DNA of 60,781 nucleotides from Solirubrobacterales bacterium (lineage in GTDB: Bacteria; Actinomycetota; Thermoleophilia; Solirubrobacterales; 70-9), in assembly GCA_019694145.1 (NCBI GenBank), contig JAIBCJ010000004.1:1-60781 (forward strand), written 5' to 3'. The notes under the pieces were generated by a model. It worked only from the letters and a program-made list of their open reading frames with translations, had not been told where the DNA came from and did no database searches. Positions 1 through 7,933 of this stretch are shown here, piece by piece (the stretch's first letter is position 1; each line of letters begins with the position of its first letter). Position numbers and translations under genes: made by a program.

Positions 1-11
1 TGCAGGGTCGG

Positions 12-1217
12 GTGCCGGAGAGGGGCTGTTCACGGTTGCCAACGATAATCCCGGTTGTGCATGTCAAGCTGATCGACCCCTCGGCTTTCACCCCGCCGTA
101 CGACCGGTCGCTGGCTGCTGCCCTGGCGGCGGAAGGCGCCGAGGTCGAGCTGATCACCTCCGAATTCACCTACGGGCCGGTGCCGGAACCGGAGGGTTAC
201 GAGGTCAGCCTCGACTTCTACCGCCGCATTTCGCCGCGGGCCCGACGGTTCAGCAAGGCGCTTCAGCACTTCCCGGAGATGCGCCGCCTCCGGCGCAGGC
301 TGGAGAACGCCCCGGACCCGATGGTCACCCATTACCAGTGGCTGACCATGCCGCGGTTCGATCATCGACTGATCTCGAAGCGCCGTCCCCGTTTGATGAC
401 CGCCCATTACATCCTGCCGCCCGGCCCGAACGGGAAGCAGGCCGCGGCCGCGAAGAGGGTTTTCGGCGCAATGGACGCGGTGATCGCCCATTCGAAGGGC
501 GGGGCGAGCCGACTGGTCGAAGAGGTCGGCCTGCCGGAGGAGCGGGTGCGGGTGATCCCTCACGGCGCCTTCGACTACCTGACCCGGCTGCCGGAGGAAG
601 CCCCGTTGCCCCCGGAACTGGCCGACTCCGGTGCCGAGGCTCCGGTCATCCTCTTCTTCGGCCTGCTTCGCCCCTACAAGGGAATCGACGTGCTGATCCG
701 CGCGGCCGGACAGCTGGCCGCGGATGCCGACCGAGACGGGCCCGCTCCTGAGCTTTGGATTGTCGGCAATCCGCGCATGGACCTGACCGAACTGGTCGAA
801 CGCTCGAGGAAGCTGAAGGTCAAGGTCCGCTGGCTGCCCCGCTTCATCGAGGATCAGGAGATCCCGGCGATCATGCGACGGGCCGATGTCGTCGTCCTGC
901 CATACCTCGATGGCGAGCAGTCGGGTGTGTTGTACACGGGGATCGCCTTCGGCAAGGCGATGGTCGTCTCCGACGTGGGCGGTATCGGCGAGGTCGCCCG
1001 GGAACACGGGCTTGCCCGGACCGTCGAGCCGGGTGATGTCGACCAGCTGGCCGCCGAGCTTTCGGCGTTGGTCCTCGGGGACCGGGCCGCTGCGGCCAGG
1101 GAAGAACTCGAGACGAGGTGCAGGGTCGCGGCGGAGGGACCCTTCGCCTGGGCCGCCGTTGCCCGACAGACGATCGCGCTCTACGAGGACCTGCTCGGCC
1201 GGGGGAGTGGATCGTGA
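12..1217 (+). CDS. GT4-family glycosyltransferase
   Basis: Probable nucleotide-sugar-dependent glycosyltransferase with a GT-B fold, likely adding a sugar to a lipid-linked exopolysaccharide precursor in the cytoplasm. The C-terminal half has a typical GT4 donor-binding pattern: a strand ending FFGLLRPYKGIDVLI near residues 215-230, and GEQSGVLYTGIAFGKAMVVS near residue 300, with E and G residues positioned as in GT4 enzymes. The N-terminus VKLIDPSAFTPPYDRSLAAAL is the usual acceptor-domain start. The GTG at 12 gives 401 residues; an in-frame GTG at 57 would start the protein closer to this conserved beginning, and only 11 upstream bases are visible. It overlaps the next glycosyltransferase by 4 bases (GTGA), so the two are translationally coupled. 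Family call is firm, substrate unknown. Confidence 0.88.
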   Translation: MPERGCSRLPTIIPVVHVKLIDPSAFTPPYDRSLAAALAAEGAEVELITSEFTYGPVPEPEGYEVSLDFYRRISPRARRFSKALQHFPEMRRLRRRLENAPDPMVTHYQWLTMPRFDHRLISKRRPRLMTAHYILPPGPNGKQAAAAKRVFGAMDAVIAHSKGGASRLVEEVGLPEERVRVIPHGAFDYLTRLPEEAPLPPELADSGAEAPVILFFGLLRPYKGIDVLIRAAGQLAADADRDGPAPELWIVGNPRMDLTELVERSRKLKVKVRWLPRFIEDQEIPAIMRRADVVVLPYLDGEQSGVLYTGIAFGKAMVVSDVGGIGEVAREHGLARTVEPGDVDQLAAELSALVLGDRAAAAREELETRCRVAAEGPFAWAAVARQTIALYEDLLGRGSGS

Positions 1218-2392
1218 TCGTCGTCTACATCCTCTTCTGGCTCAGCGCGGGCCTGGTCTTCTTCACCCACATCGGCTACCCGATCACGCTCTGGCTGCTC
1301 GACTTCATCGGCCTGGGCGGCCGCGCCGGGGAGGTGCGGGGCCGCAAGCTCAGCGAGATTCCGCCGGCAATCGATCCCGACACCGAGGAGGAGATTCTGC
1401 CTTCGGTCTCGCTGATCATCGCCGCCTACAACGAGGAGACCGTGATCGAGGCGAAGGTGAAGAACGCGCTGGAGCTTGAGTATCCGCGCGAGCTCCTTCA
1501 GGTCATCGTCGCCTCGGACGGCTCATCGGATCGCACCGTGGAGATCGCCCGGGAGGCCGGCGCCGACCTTGTCCTGGATCTTCCCCGGGGCGGCAAGATC
1601 GCCGCGCAGAATGCCGCGGCCGAAGCGGCGACCGGGAACCTCCTGGCCTTCTCGGATGCGAACTCGACCTGGGAACCGGGCGCGCTCGCCGAACTGATCG
1701 ACCCCTTCCGCGACGAGCGAGTCGGATATGTCTGTGGTCAGGTCCGCTTCATCGGACCCGACGGCGGCAACCTCGAAGGCGCCTACTGGCGCTACGAGAT
1801 GCGGGTGCGGGAGATGGAGTCGGAGCTGGCCGGGGTCACCGCCGGAAACGGCGCGATCTACGCGGTCCGGGCCAGTGCCTACATCCCCCTCGCCCCCTCG
1901 GGCAGCCACGACCTTTCGTTCCCCTTCGCCCTGGCCAAGCGAAGGCTCGCTTCGCTTTACCGGCCCCGGGCCCGGGCAACCGAGAAGCTGGTCCCCAGCC
2001 TCGACGGCGAACTGGCCCGCAAGCGGCGGATGATGGTCGGCCTCTGGGACATCGTGGTCGGGGAGGGAATGCTCGACCCGCGGGGCTACTCGCCGCTCTA
2101 CCTCTTCGAACTCTTCTCGCACCGACTGCTCCGCTACCTCAGCCCGGCCCTTCACCTGATCGCCTTCCTGACCAACCTCGCGCTGCTCGGCCACGGCTGG
2201 TTTTACGGGCTGACCATGCTGCTTCAGCTGCTGCTCGTGGCCGGGGCGATTCTCGGTCGCTGGATCCCGATCCTGCCTTTCCGCATCAGTCGCTACTACC
2301 TCGAGGTGACCCTCTCGATCGCGCTCGGCCTCTGGGACCGCTGGCGCCAGGGCCCGCCGGCCGCCTGGGAGAAAGCCGAGGGCACCAGGTGA
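1214..2392 (+). CDS. GT2-family membrane glycosyltransferase
   Basis: GT-A fold glycosyltransferase anchored in the membrane, about 392 residues. An N-terminal hydrophobic helix (residues 1-25) is followed by the GT2 nucleotide-binding core: SLIIAAYNEE, then VIVASDGSSDRT, then AFSDANS carrying the D-x-D-like metal site. A hydrophobic C-terminal pair of helices follows (about residues 305-365). The GTG at 1214 was chosen because it overlaps the stop of the upstream GT4 gene (GTGA) and begins directly with the membrane helix; a longer reading frame exists from 1118 but would run deep into the upstream gene. Together with the neighbours it suggests a small exopolysaccharide assembly cluster. Polymerase versus single-sugar transferase cannot be decided from sequence. 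Confidence 0.87.
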   Translation: MIVVYILFWLSAGLVFFTHIGYPITLWLLDFIGLGGRAGEVRGRKLSEIPPAIDPDTEEEILPSVSLIIAAYNEETVIEAKVKNALELEYPRELLQVIVASDGSSDRTVEIAREAGADLVLDLPRGGKIAAQNAAAEAATGNLLAFSDANSTWEPGALAELIDPFRDERVGYVCGQVRFIGPDGGNLEGAYWRYEMRVREMESELAGVTAGNGAIYAVRASAYIPLAPSGSHDLSFPFALAKRRLASLYRPRARATEKLVPSLDGELARKRRMMVGLWDIVVGEGMLDPRGYSPLYLFELFSHRLLRYLSPALHLIAFLTNLALLGHGWFYGLTMLLQLLLVAGAILGRWIPILPFRISRYYLEVTLSIALGLWDRWRQGPPAAWEKAEGTR

Positions 2393-2423
2393 GCATGCCG
2401 GGCGACAGGATGGCGGTGGCTCG

Positions 2424-2987
2424 TTGAGCCGGGGCTTCGAAAAACTGGTCACGGCGCTCGTGCTGGTGATCACCGCCCCGCTCCTGGTGGTCTGCGCGAT
2501 CCTGATCCGGCTCGAGGGCGGCGGCTCCGCGATCTACCGGCAGACCCGGGTCGGCCTGCACGGTGAAGAGTTCGAGATGCTGAAGCTGAGGACGATGATC
2601 CCCGGCTCGGATCCGGTCGGGGTTGGCACCGTGGTCGGCCGGGAGGACCCGCGGGTGACCCGGGTCGGCCGCTGGCTGCGCCGAACCTCGCTGGACGAGC
2701 TGCCCAACCTGGTGAACGTCTGGCGGGGTGAGATGGCCCTGGTCGGCCCCCGCCCGACGATCCCGGCCCAGGTCGCCGATTACACGCCGCATCAGCATCG
2801 CCGGCACGAGGTCCGCCCCGGGATCACCGGCTGGGCCCAGGTTCAGGGCCGGGCCGGGATTCCCTGGGACGAACGGATCGAGCTTGACGTCGAGTACGTG
2901 GAGAACCGCTCGCTCCGGCTCGACCTGGAGATCCTTCGCCGCACCGTCTGGCTGGCCGCGACCGGCCAGGGCCTCGCCCCGGACTGA
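2424..2987 (+). CDS. Undecaprenyl-phosphate sugar-phosphate transferase
   Basis: Bacterial sugar transferase of the PglC/WbaP C-terminal type, which moves a phospho-sugar from a nucleotide sugar to undecaprenyl phosphate to start polysaccharide synthesis at the inner membrane. The 187-residue protein has one N-terminal reentrant hydrophobic segment (LVTALVLVITAPLLVVCAI), then the diagnostic chain KLRTM, DPRVTRVGRWLRRTSLDELP (catalytic D-E pair), NVWRGEMALVGPRP and GITGWAQVQGR. It lacks the N-terminal multi-helix region of WbaP, so it is the short monotopic form. TTG at 2424 is the only start that keeps the whole domain in frame; no ATG or GTG just upstream is in phase. It is third in the polysaccharide cluster. 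Confidence 0.9.
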   Translation: MSRGFEKLVTALVLVITAPLLVVCAILIRLEGGGSAIYRQTRVGLHGEEFEMLKLRTMIPGSDPVGVGTVVGREDPRVTRVGRWLRRTSLDELPNLVNVWRGEMALVGPRPTIPAQVADYTPHQHRRHEVRPGITGWAQVQGRAGIPWDERIELDVEYVENRSLRLDLEILRRTVWLAATGQGLAPD

Positions 2988-3013
2988 GCGCGGCGATCAT
3001 TTAGGCTTTCCGG

Positions 3014-3919
3014 ATGCGCATTGGCCAGATAATCGGCGCGAAACGCCCCGTCTTCTCGGTGGAGTTCTTTCCCCCGAAGACCGACGAGGGGCGCGCCCAG
3101 CTCTTTGACACCGCCCGGCAACTGGCCGAACTCGAACTCGATTTCGTTTCCGTGACCTACGGGGCCGGCGGCTCGACCCGCGAGGGCACGGTGGACATCA
3201 CGACCGCTCTCAAGGACGAGGTCGGGCTCGAGGTGATGGCCCATCTGAGCTGCGTCGGTGAGACCGCGGATGGCCTCGACGCGACGCTGGAACGGCTCCG
3301 GGATGCCGGCATCGACAACATCTTCGCCCTGCGCGGCGACCCGCCCCGGGGTGAAACCGACTTCGTCCAGCCCGAGGGCGGCTTCGGCAGCTCGGCGGAA
3401 CTGGCCAGCCACATCAACTCGAAGTACGACTTCTCGATCGGCGGGGCCTGCTTCCCGGAGGTGCATCCGGAAGCGCCGGACCTCGACACCGACCTGACCT
3501 ACCTCAAGACCAAGGTTGACGCCGGGGCCGAGTTCCTGATCACCCAGCTCTTCTTTGACAACCGCGCCTACTTCGACTTCGTCGACGCGGCCCGGGCGAA
3601 GGGCATCGAGGTGCCGATCCTCGCCGGGATCATCCCGGTCACCGGCTACGCCCACACCAAGCGGATCTGCAATCTCTGCGACGCGAGCATCCCGGTCGAG
3701 CTCGAGGCGGCGATGCTGGCCGCCGAGGGTGACTCGGAAGCCGAGTTCAACCTCGGCGTTGCTTACGCCGCCCAGCAGAGCGCCGAACTGCTTGCGGCCG
3801 GTGCCCCGGGCATCCACTTCTACGCGCTGAACAAGGCCCCGGCGACCCGGGCCGTGCTCGGTGCGCTTCGCGCCGCGCAGCCCTGGCGCGGCGCCCGCGG
3901 CCAGTCGCTGACCAGCTGA
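3014..3919 (+). CDS. metF: Methylenetetrahydrofolate reductase
   Basis: FAD enzyme of one-carbon metabolism that reduces 5,10-methylene-THF to 5-methyl-THF for methionine synthesis. At 301 residues it matches the bacterial single-domain length. It starts with the family signature FSVEFFPPKTDEG, carrying the catalytic Glu, then VSVTYGAGGSTREGT, MAHLSCVGET, NIFALRGDPP and GGACFPEVHPEA, and ends with TQLFFDNRAYFDFVD and PILAGIIPVTGY. ATG at 3014 leaves a short N-terminus before the first strand. It stands alone 26 bases after the sugar transferase, and only 10 bases separate it from the next gene, so a shared transcript with that gene is possible. Confidence 0.97.
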   Translation: MRIGQIIGAKRPVFSVEFFPPKTDEGRAQLFDTARQLAELELDFVSVTYGAGGSTREGTVDITTALKDEVGLEVMAHLSCVGETADGLDATLERLRDAGIDNIFALRGDPPRGETDFVQPEGGFGSSAELASHINSKYDFSIGGACFPEVHPEAPDLDTDLTYLKTKVDAGAEFLITQLFFDNRAYFDFVDAARAKGIEVPILAGIIPVTGYAHTKRICNLCDASIPVELEAAMLAAEGDSEAEFNLGVAYAAQQSAELLAAGAPGIHFYALNKAPATRAVLGALRAAQPWRGARGQSLTS

Positions 3920-3929
3920 CCCGGTCAAC

Positions 3930-4646
3930 TTGGGCCAGGAAGGCAACAGGGAGGTAAAGCAGCCGACCAGGGCCGGTTACGCGATCGGCGCCGTCTTTCT
4001 GCTCTTCATCGTTGGCGGGGCCTTCTTCGCCCTCCGTTCGGGCGGGGACGATGGCGGCGAGGCTCACATCTCCACCGCCTCCGGTTCCAGCAACGGGCTG
4101 GCTCCGGACACCCGCAAGGGCACCCCGTATGAAGGGCCGCTGATCACCGATCTGGCCAGGGCCGCGGCAGCCGCGAAATGCGTGGTCCGCGAGGGCCTTC
4201 CCGAGGAAGGCCACGACCACATCAACCGGGGTGATCCGGTTCCCGAATACAGGACGGTGCCTCCCACCTCGGGCGATCACATCGTGCCGCCGCTCCAGCA
4301 GGCCGACGGCGCCTGGGCCGACCCGGTGGCCCCGGTGGACGTAATTCACTCGCTCGAACACGGCCGGGTCGCGATCCAGTATTCGCCAGCGCTGCCGGAA
4401 GAGGACCAGCTCGCGCTCAAGGGCCTCTTTGACTCGGCCTACTCGGCCGCGCTGCTCTTCCCCAACCCGGAGATGCCGTACGCGGCCGCCGCGACTTCCT
4501 GGCGCAACCTGATCGCCTGCCCCCGGTGGCAGGGCCGGAAGACCCTCGACGCGATCAACGCCTTCGGCGTCGCCCACTGGGGCCAGGGCCGCGAACCAAT
4601 GGCCGGCTTCCCCGCCTTGAGCGGGCCCTCCTTCGGGGACCCATAA
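3930..4646 (+). CDS. DUF3105-like membrane-anchored protein
   Basis: 238-residue protein with one N-terminal transmembrane helix (AIGAVFLLFIVGGAFFAL, about residues 15-33) and an extracytoplasmic domain. The body carries the pattern I associate with DUF3105: PPTSGDHIVPP, VIHSLEHGRVAIQY, and a late segment with C-P-R-W and FGVAHWGQGRE. The conserved histidines in SGDH and SLEH suggest a metal site, which is inference. TTG at 3930 is the start that includes the basic residues before the helix. A GC-rich hairpin follows the stop. Function unknown in the family. Confidence 0.75.
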   Translation: MGQEGNREVKQPTRAGYAIGAVFLLFIVGGAFFALRSGGDDGGEAHISTASGSSNGLAPDTRKGTPYEGPLITDLARAAAAAKCVVREGLPEEGHDHINRGDPVPEYRTVPPTSGDHIVPPLQQADGAWADPVAPVDVIHSLEHGRVAIQYSPALPEEDQLALKGLFDSAYSAALLFPNPEMPYAAAATSWRNLIACPRWQGRKTLDAINAFGVAHWGQGREPMAGFPALSGPSFGDP

Positions 4647-4649
4647 GTC

Positions 4650-4669
4650 GGGCGGGGTCCGACCCGCCC
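4650..4669. terminator. Hairpin between convergent genes
   Basis: GGGCGGG pairs with CCCGCCC around a 6-base loop in the 52-base gap between two convergent genes, so it could end transcription from both sides. No T-tract follows. The same stem with loop CCGA recurs at 6431-6450 behind the MFS gene. Confidence 0.5.
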
Positions 4670-4698
4670 TCCATGTGGAACCCGCCGGCCCATTGGGC

Positions 4699-5796
4699 TC
4701 AAGGATGGTTGGGCCGGCTCTGGCTTCTGTACCTCGGGAAGAAATCCGAGTCGGCGTTCGGGGCGAGCCTTGCCGTCAGTGTTTCGTAGGCCGTGCCGTC
4801 GCAGACGATCTCGGAGGTGAACCACTGTTGTTCGGTGTTGGCGAAGCCTCGTTTGAACTCTTCCAGCGCGTCGCCCGGGGTGATGCCGCCGCCGAAGTTG
4901 AGGGCGAGCTCCCGTTCGGCCGCGAAGCCGATCATCTCCTCGACCACGTTCTTCATCGGCGCGCCCCTGAGATGGGCGTCTGCGGTGCCCGACAGGTAGT
5001 AGTGGAGGAGGCCGTCGCTGAGCGCGGCGATCGAAGCGGCGGCGACCGGCCGCCTGCCATCGGCATCCGCCTCCTCTTCCGGCGCGCGGAGCAGGAAGAG
5101 CCAGGTTCCCTCGGCCGAAAGGATCCGGTCGAAGTACTTCTCGCTGAAGAAGTACCGATCGGCCGCTTCGGTGCGGGCCATCGTCTCGGTGTAGGCGGTA
5201 AAGAAGCCGGCCCGCTCTCCCGGCGTGGTCTCCGGCCCCGGGGTGATCTCGAGCGAGCAACCACGCTTCAGGTTCTTGCGGATCTGCTGCCGGTCCGAGG
5301 CCCGGCTCTTGCGGGGCAGGGCCGGATCGGAAAGCAGGCAGACGTTGCGGGGAGTGGCCCCGGCCAGGGGCGGGCCCGCGGCGAGCGGGTCCCTCTCTTC
5401 AAGAGGTGCCGCACGTTCTGCCCCGTCACGGTCCGAAACATGCGGCACCTCCCCGGAGGGTGCCTCGAGCGAGTGCCGGAGGAAGATCGTGACCAGGCCC
5501 GTCCCGGTGAAATCGATCGCCTCCGGGTCGAGCGGGAAGTCGAGCCGGAGCAGCGGCCCGTCGGAGATCGCGAGGCCAGGGTATCCGTAGGGCGAGATCG
5601 CGTCGAGCCGGTCGCTTCCGGGGATCTCGCGGACGATCAGCGGGGTGGAGGCGACCAGTTCGGTTTCGTCGCCGTCCTCGAAGATGAGCAGCGAGTGGGT
5701 AGTGCCCTCGGCTTCGAGAAACTCGGCCGAGCGGAAGAAGTCGGGTCCGCTGGCGGCGCGGCCACCATCGGCGACCAGTTCCGCGGCGAGCCTCAA
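4699..5796 (-). CDS. FemAB/GNAT-like acyltransferase
   Basis: About 365 residues with a C-terminal acyltransferase half resembling the FemAB / Acetyltransf_6 type GNAT fold: NLKRGCSLEI, ATIAAL-like strand (VAAASIAALSDGLLHYYLSG), then GAPMKNVVEEMIGFAAERELALNFGGG and GDALEEFKRGFA. Proteins of this sort transfer acyl or aminoacyl groups in cell-wall or polysaccharide modification; the substrate here is unknown. The reading frame extends to 5925 but that part overlaps the end of the upstream acetyltransferase gene. I take the TTG at 5796 as start, 19 bases after that gene's stop; this is uncertain. It is convergent with the DUF3105-like gene. Confidence 0.65.
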   Translation of the reverse strand: MRLAAELVADGGRAASGPDFFRSAEFLEAEGTTHSLLIFEDGDETELVASTPLIVREIPGSDRLDAISPYGYPGLAISDGPLLRLDFPLDPEAIDFTGTGLVTIFLRHSLEAPSGEVPHVSDRDGAERAAPLEERDPLAAGPPLAGATPRNVCLLSDPALPRKSRASDRQQIRKNLKRGCSLEITPGPETTPGERAGFFTAYTETMARTEAADRYFFSEKYFDRILSAEGTWLFLLRAPEEEADADGRRPVAAASIAALSDGLLHYYLSGTADAHLRGAPMKNVVEEMIGFAAERELALNFGGGITPGDALEEFKRGFANTEQQWFTSEIVCDGTAYETLTARLAPNADSDFFPRYRSQSRPNHP

Positions 5797-5815
5797 CTGA
5801 ACCCCGGGGCCACGC

Positions 5816-6358
5816 TCACCACTTCCCGACTGCGGCGAAGAACTGTTCCGGCGTGGCGCCCCAGATCTCGCAGTCGAGCATGGTGCCGTCCGGCCGCCGG
5901 ATGTGGCCGGGCATGTTGCCCTCATAGGTCCAGCCCTGTGCGGTCACGACCTTCTTCGCGGCTTCGTTGAAGGCCGGGATGCGACCGTAGATCCGGTGGG
6001 CGCCGAACTCCTCGAAAGCCTTGGTCACGGTCAGCCGTTCGGCCCAGCGGCCGACCCCCTTGCCCCGCACCTCGTCACCGATCAGGCAACCGAGTTCGGG
6101 TGCGGTCTGGCGGAAGAGTCCGTAAAGCGCGGTGAAGCCGACCGGCTGCTCGATCCCCGGCACCTCGATCGCGTACTTGCGGTCCTCGCCCTCCTGCTTC
6201 ATCGCCGCCCGGGTCCACCCTTCGGCGTTCTCCATGCCGAAGGACTCACGCTGTTCCATCAGCGTTTTGGTTGCTTCCTTGTTGTTGAACCAGCGGTGAA
6301 CCGCTTCAGCGTCCTCGATCCGGAAGTCCCGAATCGAGCAGGAGGGGGTCTGCGACAT
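5816..6358 (-). CDS. GNAT acetyltransferase, RimJ/RimL-like
   Basis: 180-residue GNAT protein resembling ribosomal-protein or small-molecule N-acetyltransferases. The acetyl-CoA site is seen in LGCLIGDEVRGKGVGRWAERLTVTKAFEEFGAHRI, where RGKGVGRW is the phosphate-binding motif A, followed by NEAAKKVVTAQGWTYEG, the usual motif B. ATG at 6358 is the only sensible start. The downstream acyltransferase begins 19 bases after its stop, so the two are probably one transcript. Acceptor substrate not predictable. Confidence 0.85.
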   Translation of the reverse strand: MSQTPSCSIRDFRIEDAEAVHRWFNNKEATKTLMEQRESFGMENAEGWTRAAMKQEGEDRKYAIEVPGIEQPVGFTALYGLFRQTAPELGCLIGDEVRGKGVGRWAERLTVTKAFEEFGAHRIYGRIPAFNEAAKKVVTAQGWTYEGNMPGHIRRPDGTMLDCEIWGATPEQFFAAVGKW

Positions 6359-6430
6359 GCCGTAATCCTAAAGGCGAAGCCCCTCCAGACCATTCGTTGC
6401 TTCAAGTGGGAGGGGCGGGTTTCAGCGGGA

Positions 6431-6450
6431 GGGCGGGTCCGAACCCGCCC
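6431..6450 (-). terminator. Hairpin terminator after the MFS gene
   Basis: An 8-bp stem (GGGCGGGT / ACCCGCCC) with loop CCGA, extendable by an outer CGGGAG/CTCCCG pairing, lies 30 bases behind the MFS stop. It matches the hairpin at 4650-4669 almost exactly. There is no T-tract, as is common in very GC-rich genomes. Confidence 0.5.
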
Positions 6451-6479
6451 GACTCCCGGTGCGAACGCTGGAGCCCGGG

Positions 6480-7847
6480 TTATCGGGCTCGGCGTTCGAA
6501 GATGTCGTTGATCTGCTCGAGGCTGCGTCCCTTGGTCTCCGGGACGTACTTCCAGCAGAACCAGAGGGTGACCAGGCCGATCGCGCCGTAGAACCAGAAG
6601 GCGCCGGTTTGTGAAAGCAGGTCGATCAGCGGCAGGAAGGTCAGCGAGACCAGGAAGTTGAAGAACCAGTTGGTCATGGTGCCGGCCGAGGCCGCCTTGC
6701 TCCTGACCGAGAGCGGGTAGATCTCCGCGTTCAGCAGCCAGAAGATCGGGCCGAGCGAGATCGCAAACGAGGAGACGAAGAGCATCAGGCTGCCGATCGC
6801 CATCACCGTGGCGAAGGTCGAATCGGCGCCGATCAGGAAGGCGAGGCCGAGGATGAACAGCGAAATCGAGATCCCCGACACGCCGACGAAGAGCATCTCG
6901 CGGCGGCCGCGGGTGTCCAGCAATCGCAGCGCGACCACGGTCATCAGCACGTTGACGATGCCGACCCCGAGCGAGGCGAGGATCGAGGAGGCGTCGGAGT
7001 CGATCCCGGTCTCCTGGATGATCGTCGGGGCGTAGTAGATGACCGTGTTGATGCCGGTGATCTGCTGGAGGATTGCCAGCCCGATGCCGACCACCAGCGC
7101 CGCTTTCACGGCAGGGGCGAGCAGATCCCGCCAGGAGCCCTCGTGGATGCTCATGCTGGACTCGATCTCCTTGATCTCCAGCTCGATCGCTTCGGGGCCT
7201 TCGGTCCTGACCCGCTGCAGCGCCTCGCGCGCATCGTCCTCGCGGCCGACCATGAGCAGCCAGCGCGGGCTGGAGGGCAGCCGGATGATCCCGATCACGA
7301 GCGCCAGCGCCGGCACGGCGCCGAGCCCGAGCATCCATCGCCAGCCTTCGTTCGAATCGGCAAAGGCGAGACCGACCAGGTAGGCGACGAGGATGCCGAT
7401 CGTCACCGCCAGCTGGAAGAACGTGACGAGCCTGCCCCGGATGTCAGGCGGGGCGATCTCGCTGATGTAGACCGGCGCCACGGCGGAGGCGACGCCGATC
7501 GCGACGCCGATCACCACACGGGAAGCGACCAGAACCCAGGTACCGGGTGAAATCGCCGCGACGATCGCGCCGATGATGAAGATGATCCCCGAGGTGAGGA
7601 TCAGGGTGCGGCGGCCGTACTTGTCAGAGCGGGAGCTGGCGATCCAGGCGCCGAGCACGGCCCCCAGCGGCACCGCGCCGACGACCAGACCGGATTCAAA
7701 GCTGCCGAGACCGAAGTCGGGGGTGATCTGAAGCAGGGCCCCGGCGATCACACCGGTGTCGTAACCAAACAGAAGTCCGGCCAGCCCGGCGGTGGCGGCC
7801 GTGATGATTACGTTGCGATATGCGTGCGCGCGGGCATCTCCGCTCAT
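6480..7847 (-). CDS. Sugar-porter MFS transporter
   Basis: Twelve-helix sugar:proton symporter of the sugar-porter branch of the MFS, about 455 residues. Family landmarks in order: GLLFGYDTGVIAGAL in helix 1, SRSDKYGRR in the helix 2-3 loop, a GR-type repeat PPDIRGRLV, PSSPRWLLMVGR after helix 6, QQITGINTVIYYAPTI in helix 7, DTRGRREML and the C-terminal VPETKGRSLEQI. The reading frame opens at 7904, but an ATG at 7847 is preceded by GGAGG at good spacing and begins the usual short cytoplasmic tail, so I prefer it. It is divergent from the YcaQ-like gene. Substrate (xylose, arabinose, glucose or other) cannot be told. Confidence 0.92.
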   Translation of the reverse strand: MSGDARAHAYRNVIITAATAGLAGLLFGYDTGVIAGALLQITPDFGLGSFESGLVVGAVPLGAVLGAWIASSRSDKYGRRTLILTSGIIFIIGAIVAAISPGTWVLVASRVVIGVAIGVASAVAPVYISEIAPPDIRGRLVTFFQLAVTIGILVAYLVGLAFADSNEGWRWMLGLGAVPALALVIGIIRLPSSPRWLLMVGREDDAREALQRVRTEGPEAIELEIKEIESSMSIHEGSWRDLLAPAVKAALVVGIGLAILQQITGINTVIYYAPTIIQETGIDSDASSILASLGVGIVNVLMTVVALRLLDTRGRREMLFVGVSGISISLFILGLAFLIGADSTFATVMAIGSLMLFVSSFAISLGPIFWLLNAEIYPLSVRSKAASAGTMTNWFFNFLVSLTFLPLIDLLSQTGAFWFYGAIGLVTLWFCWKYVPETKGRSLEQINDIFERRAR

Positions 7848-7933
7848 GAGGTCCTCCCCCTCGGAAGTGGCGTTGGCGGTAATTATGTGCGAGTGAACGG
7901 ACATGACGCAAGTTGGGAGCGAGGCTTGGTCGG

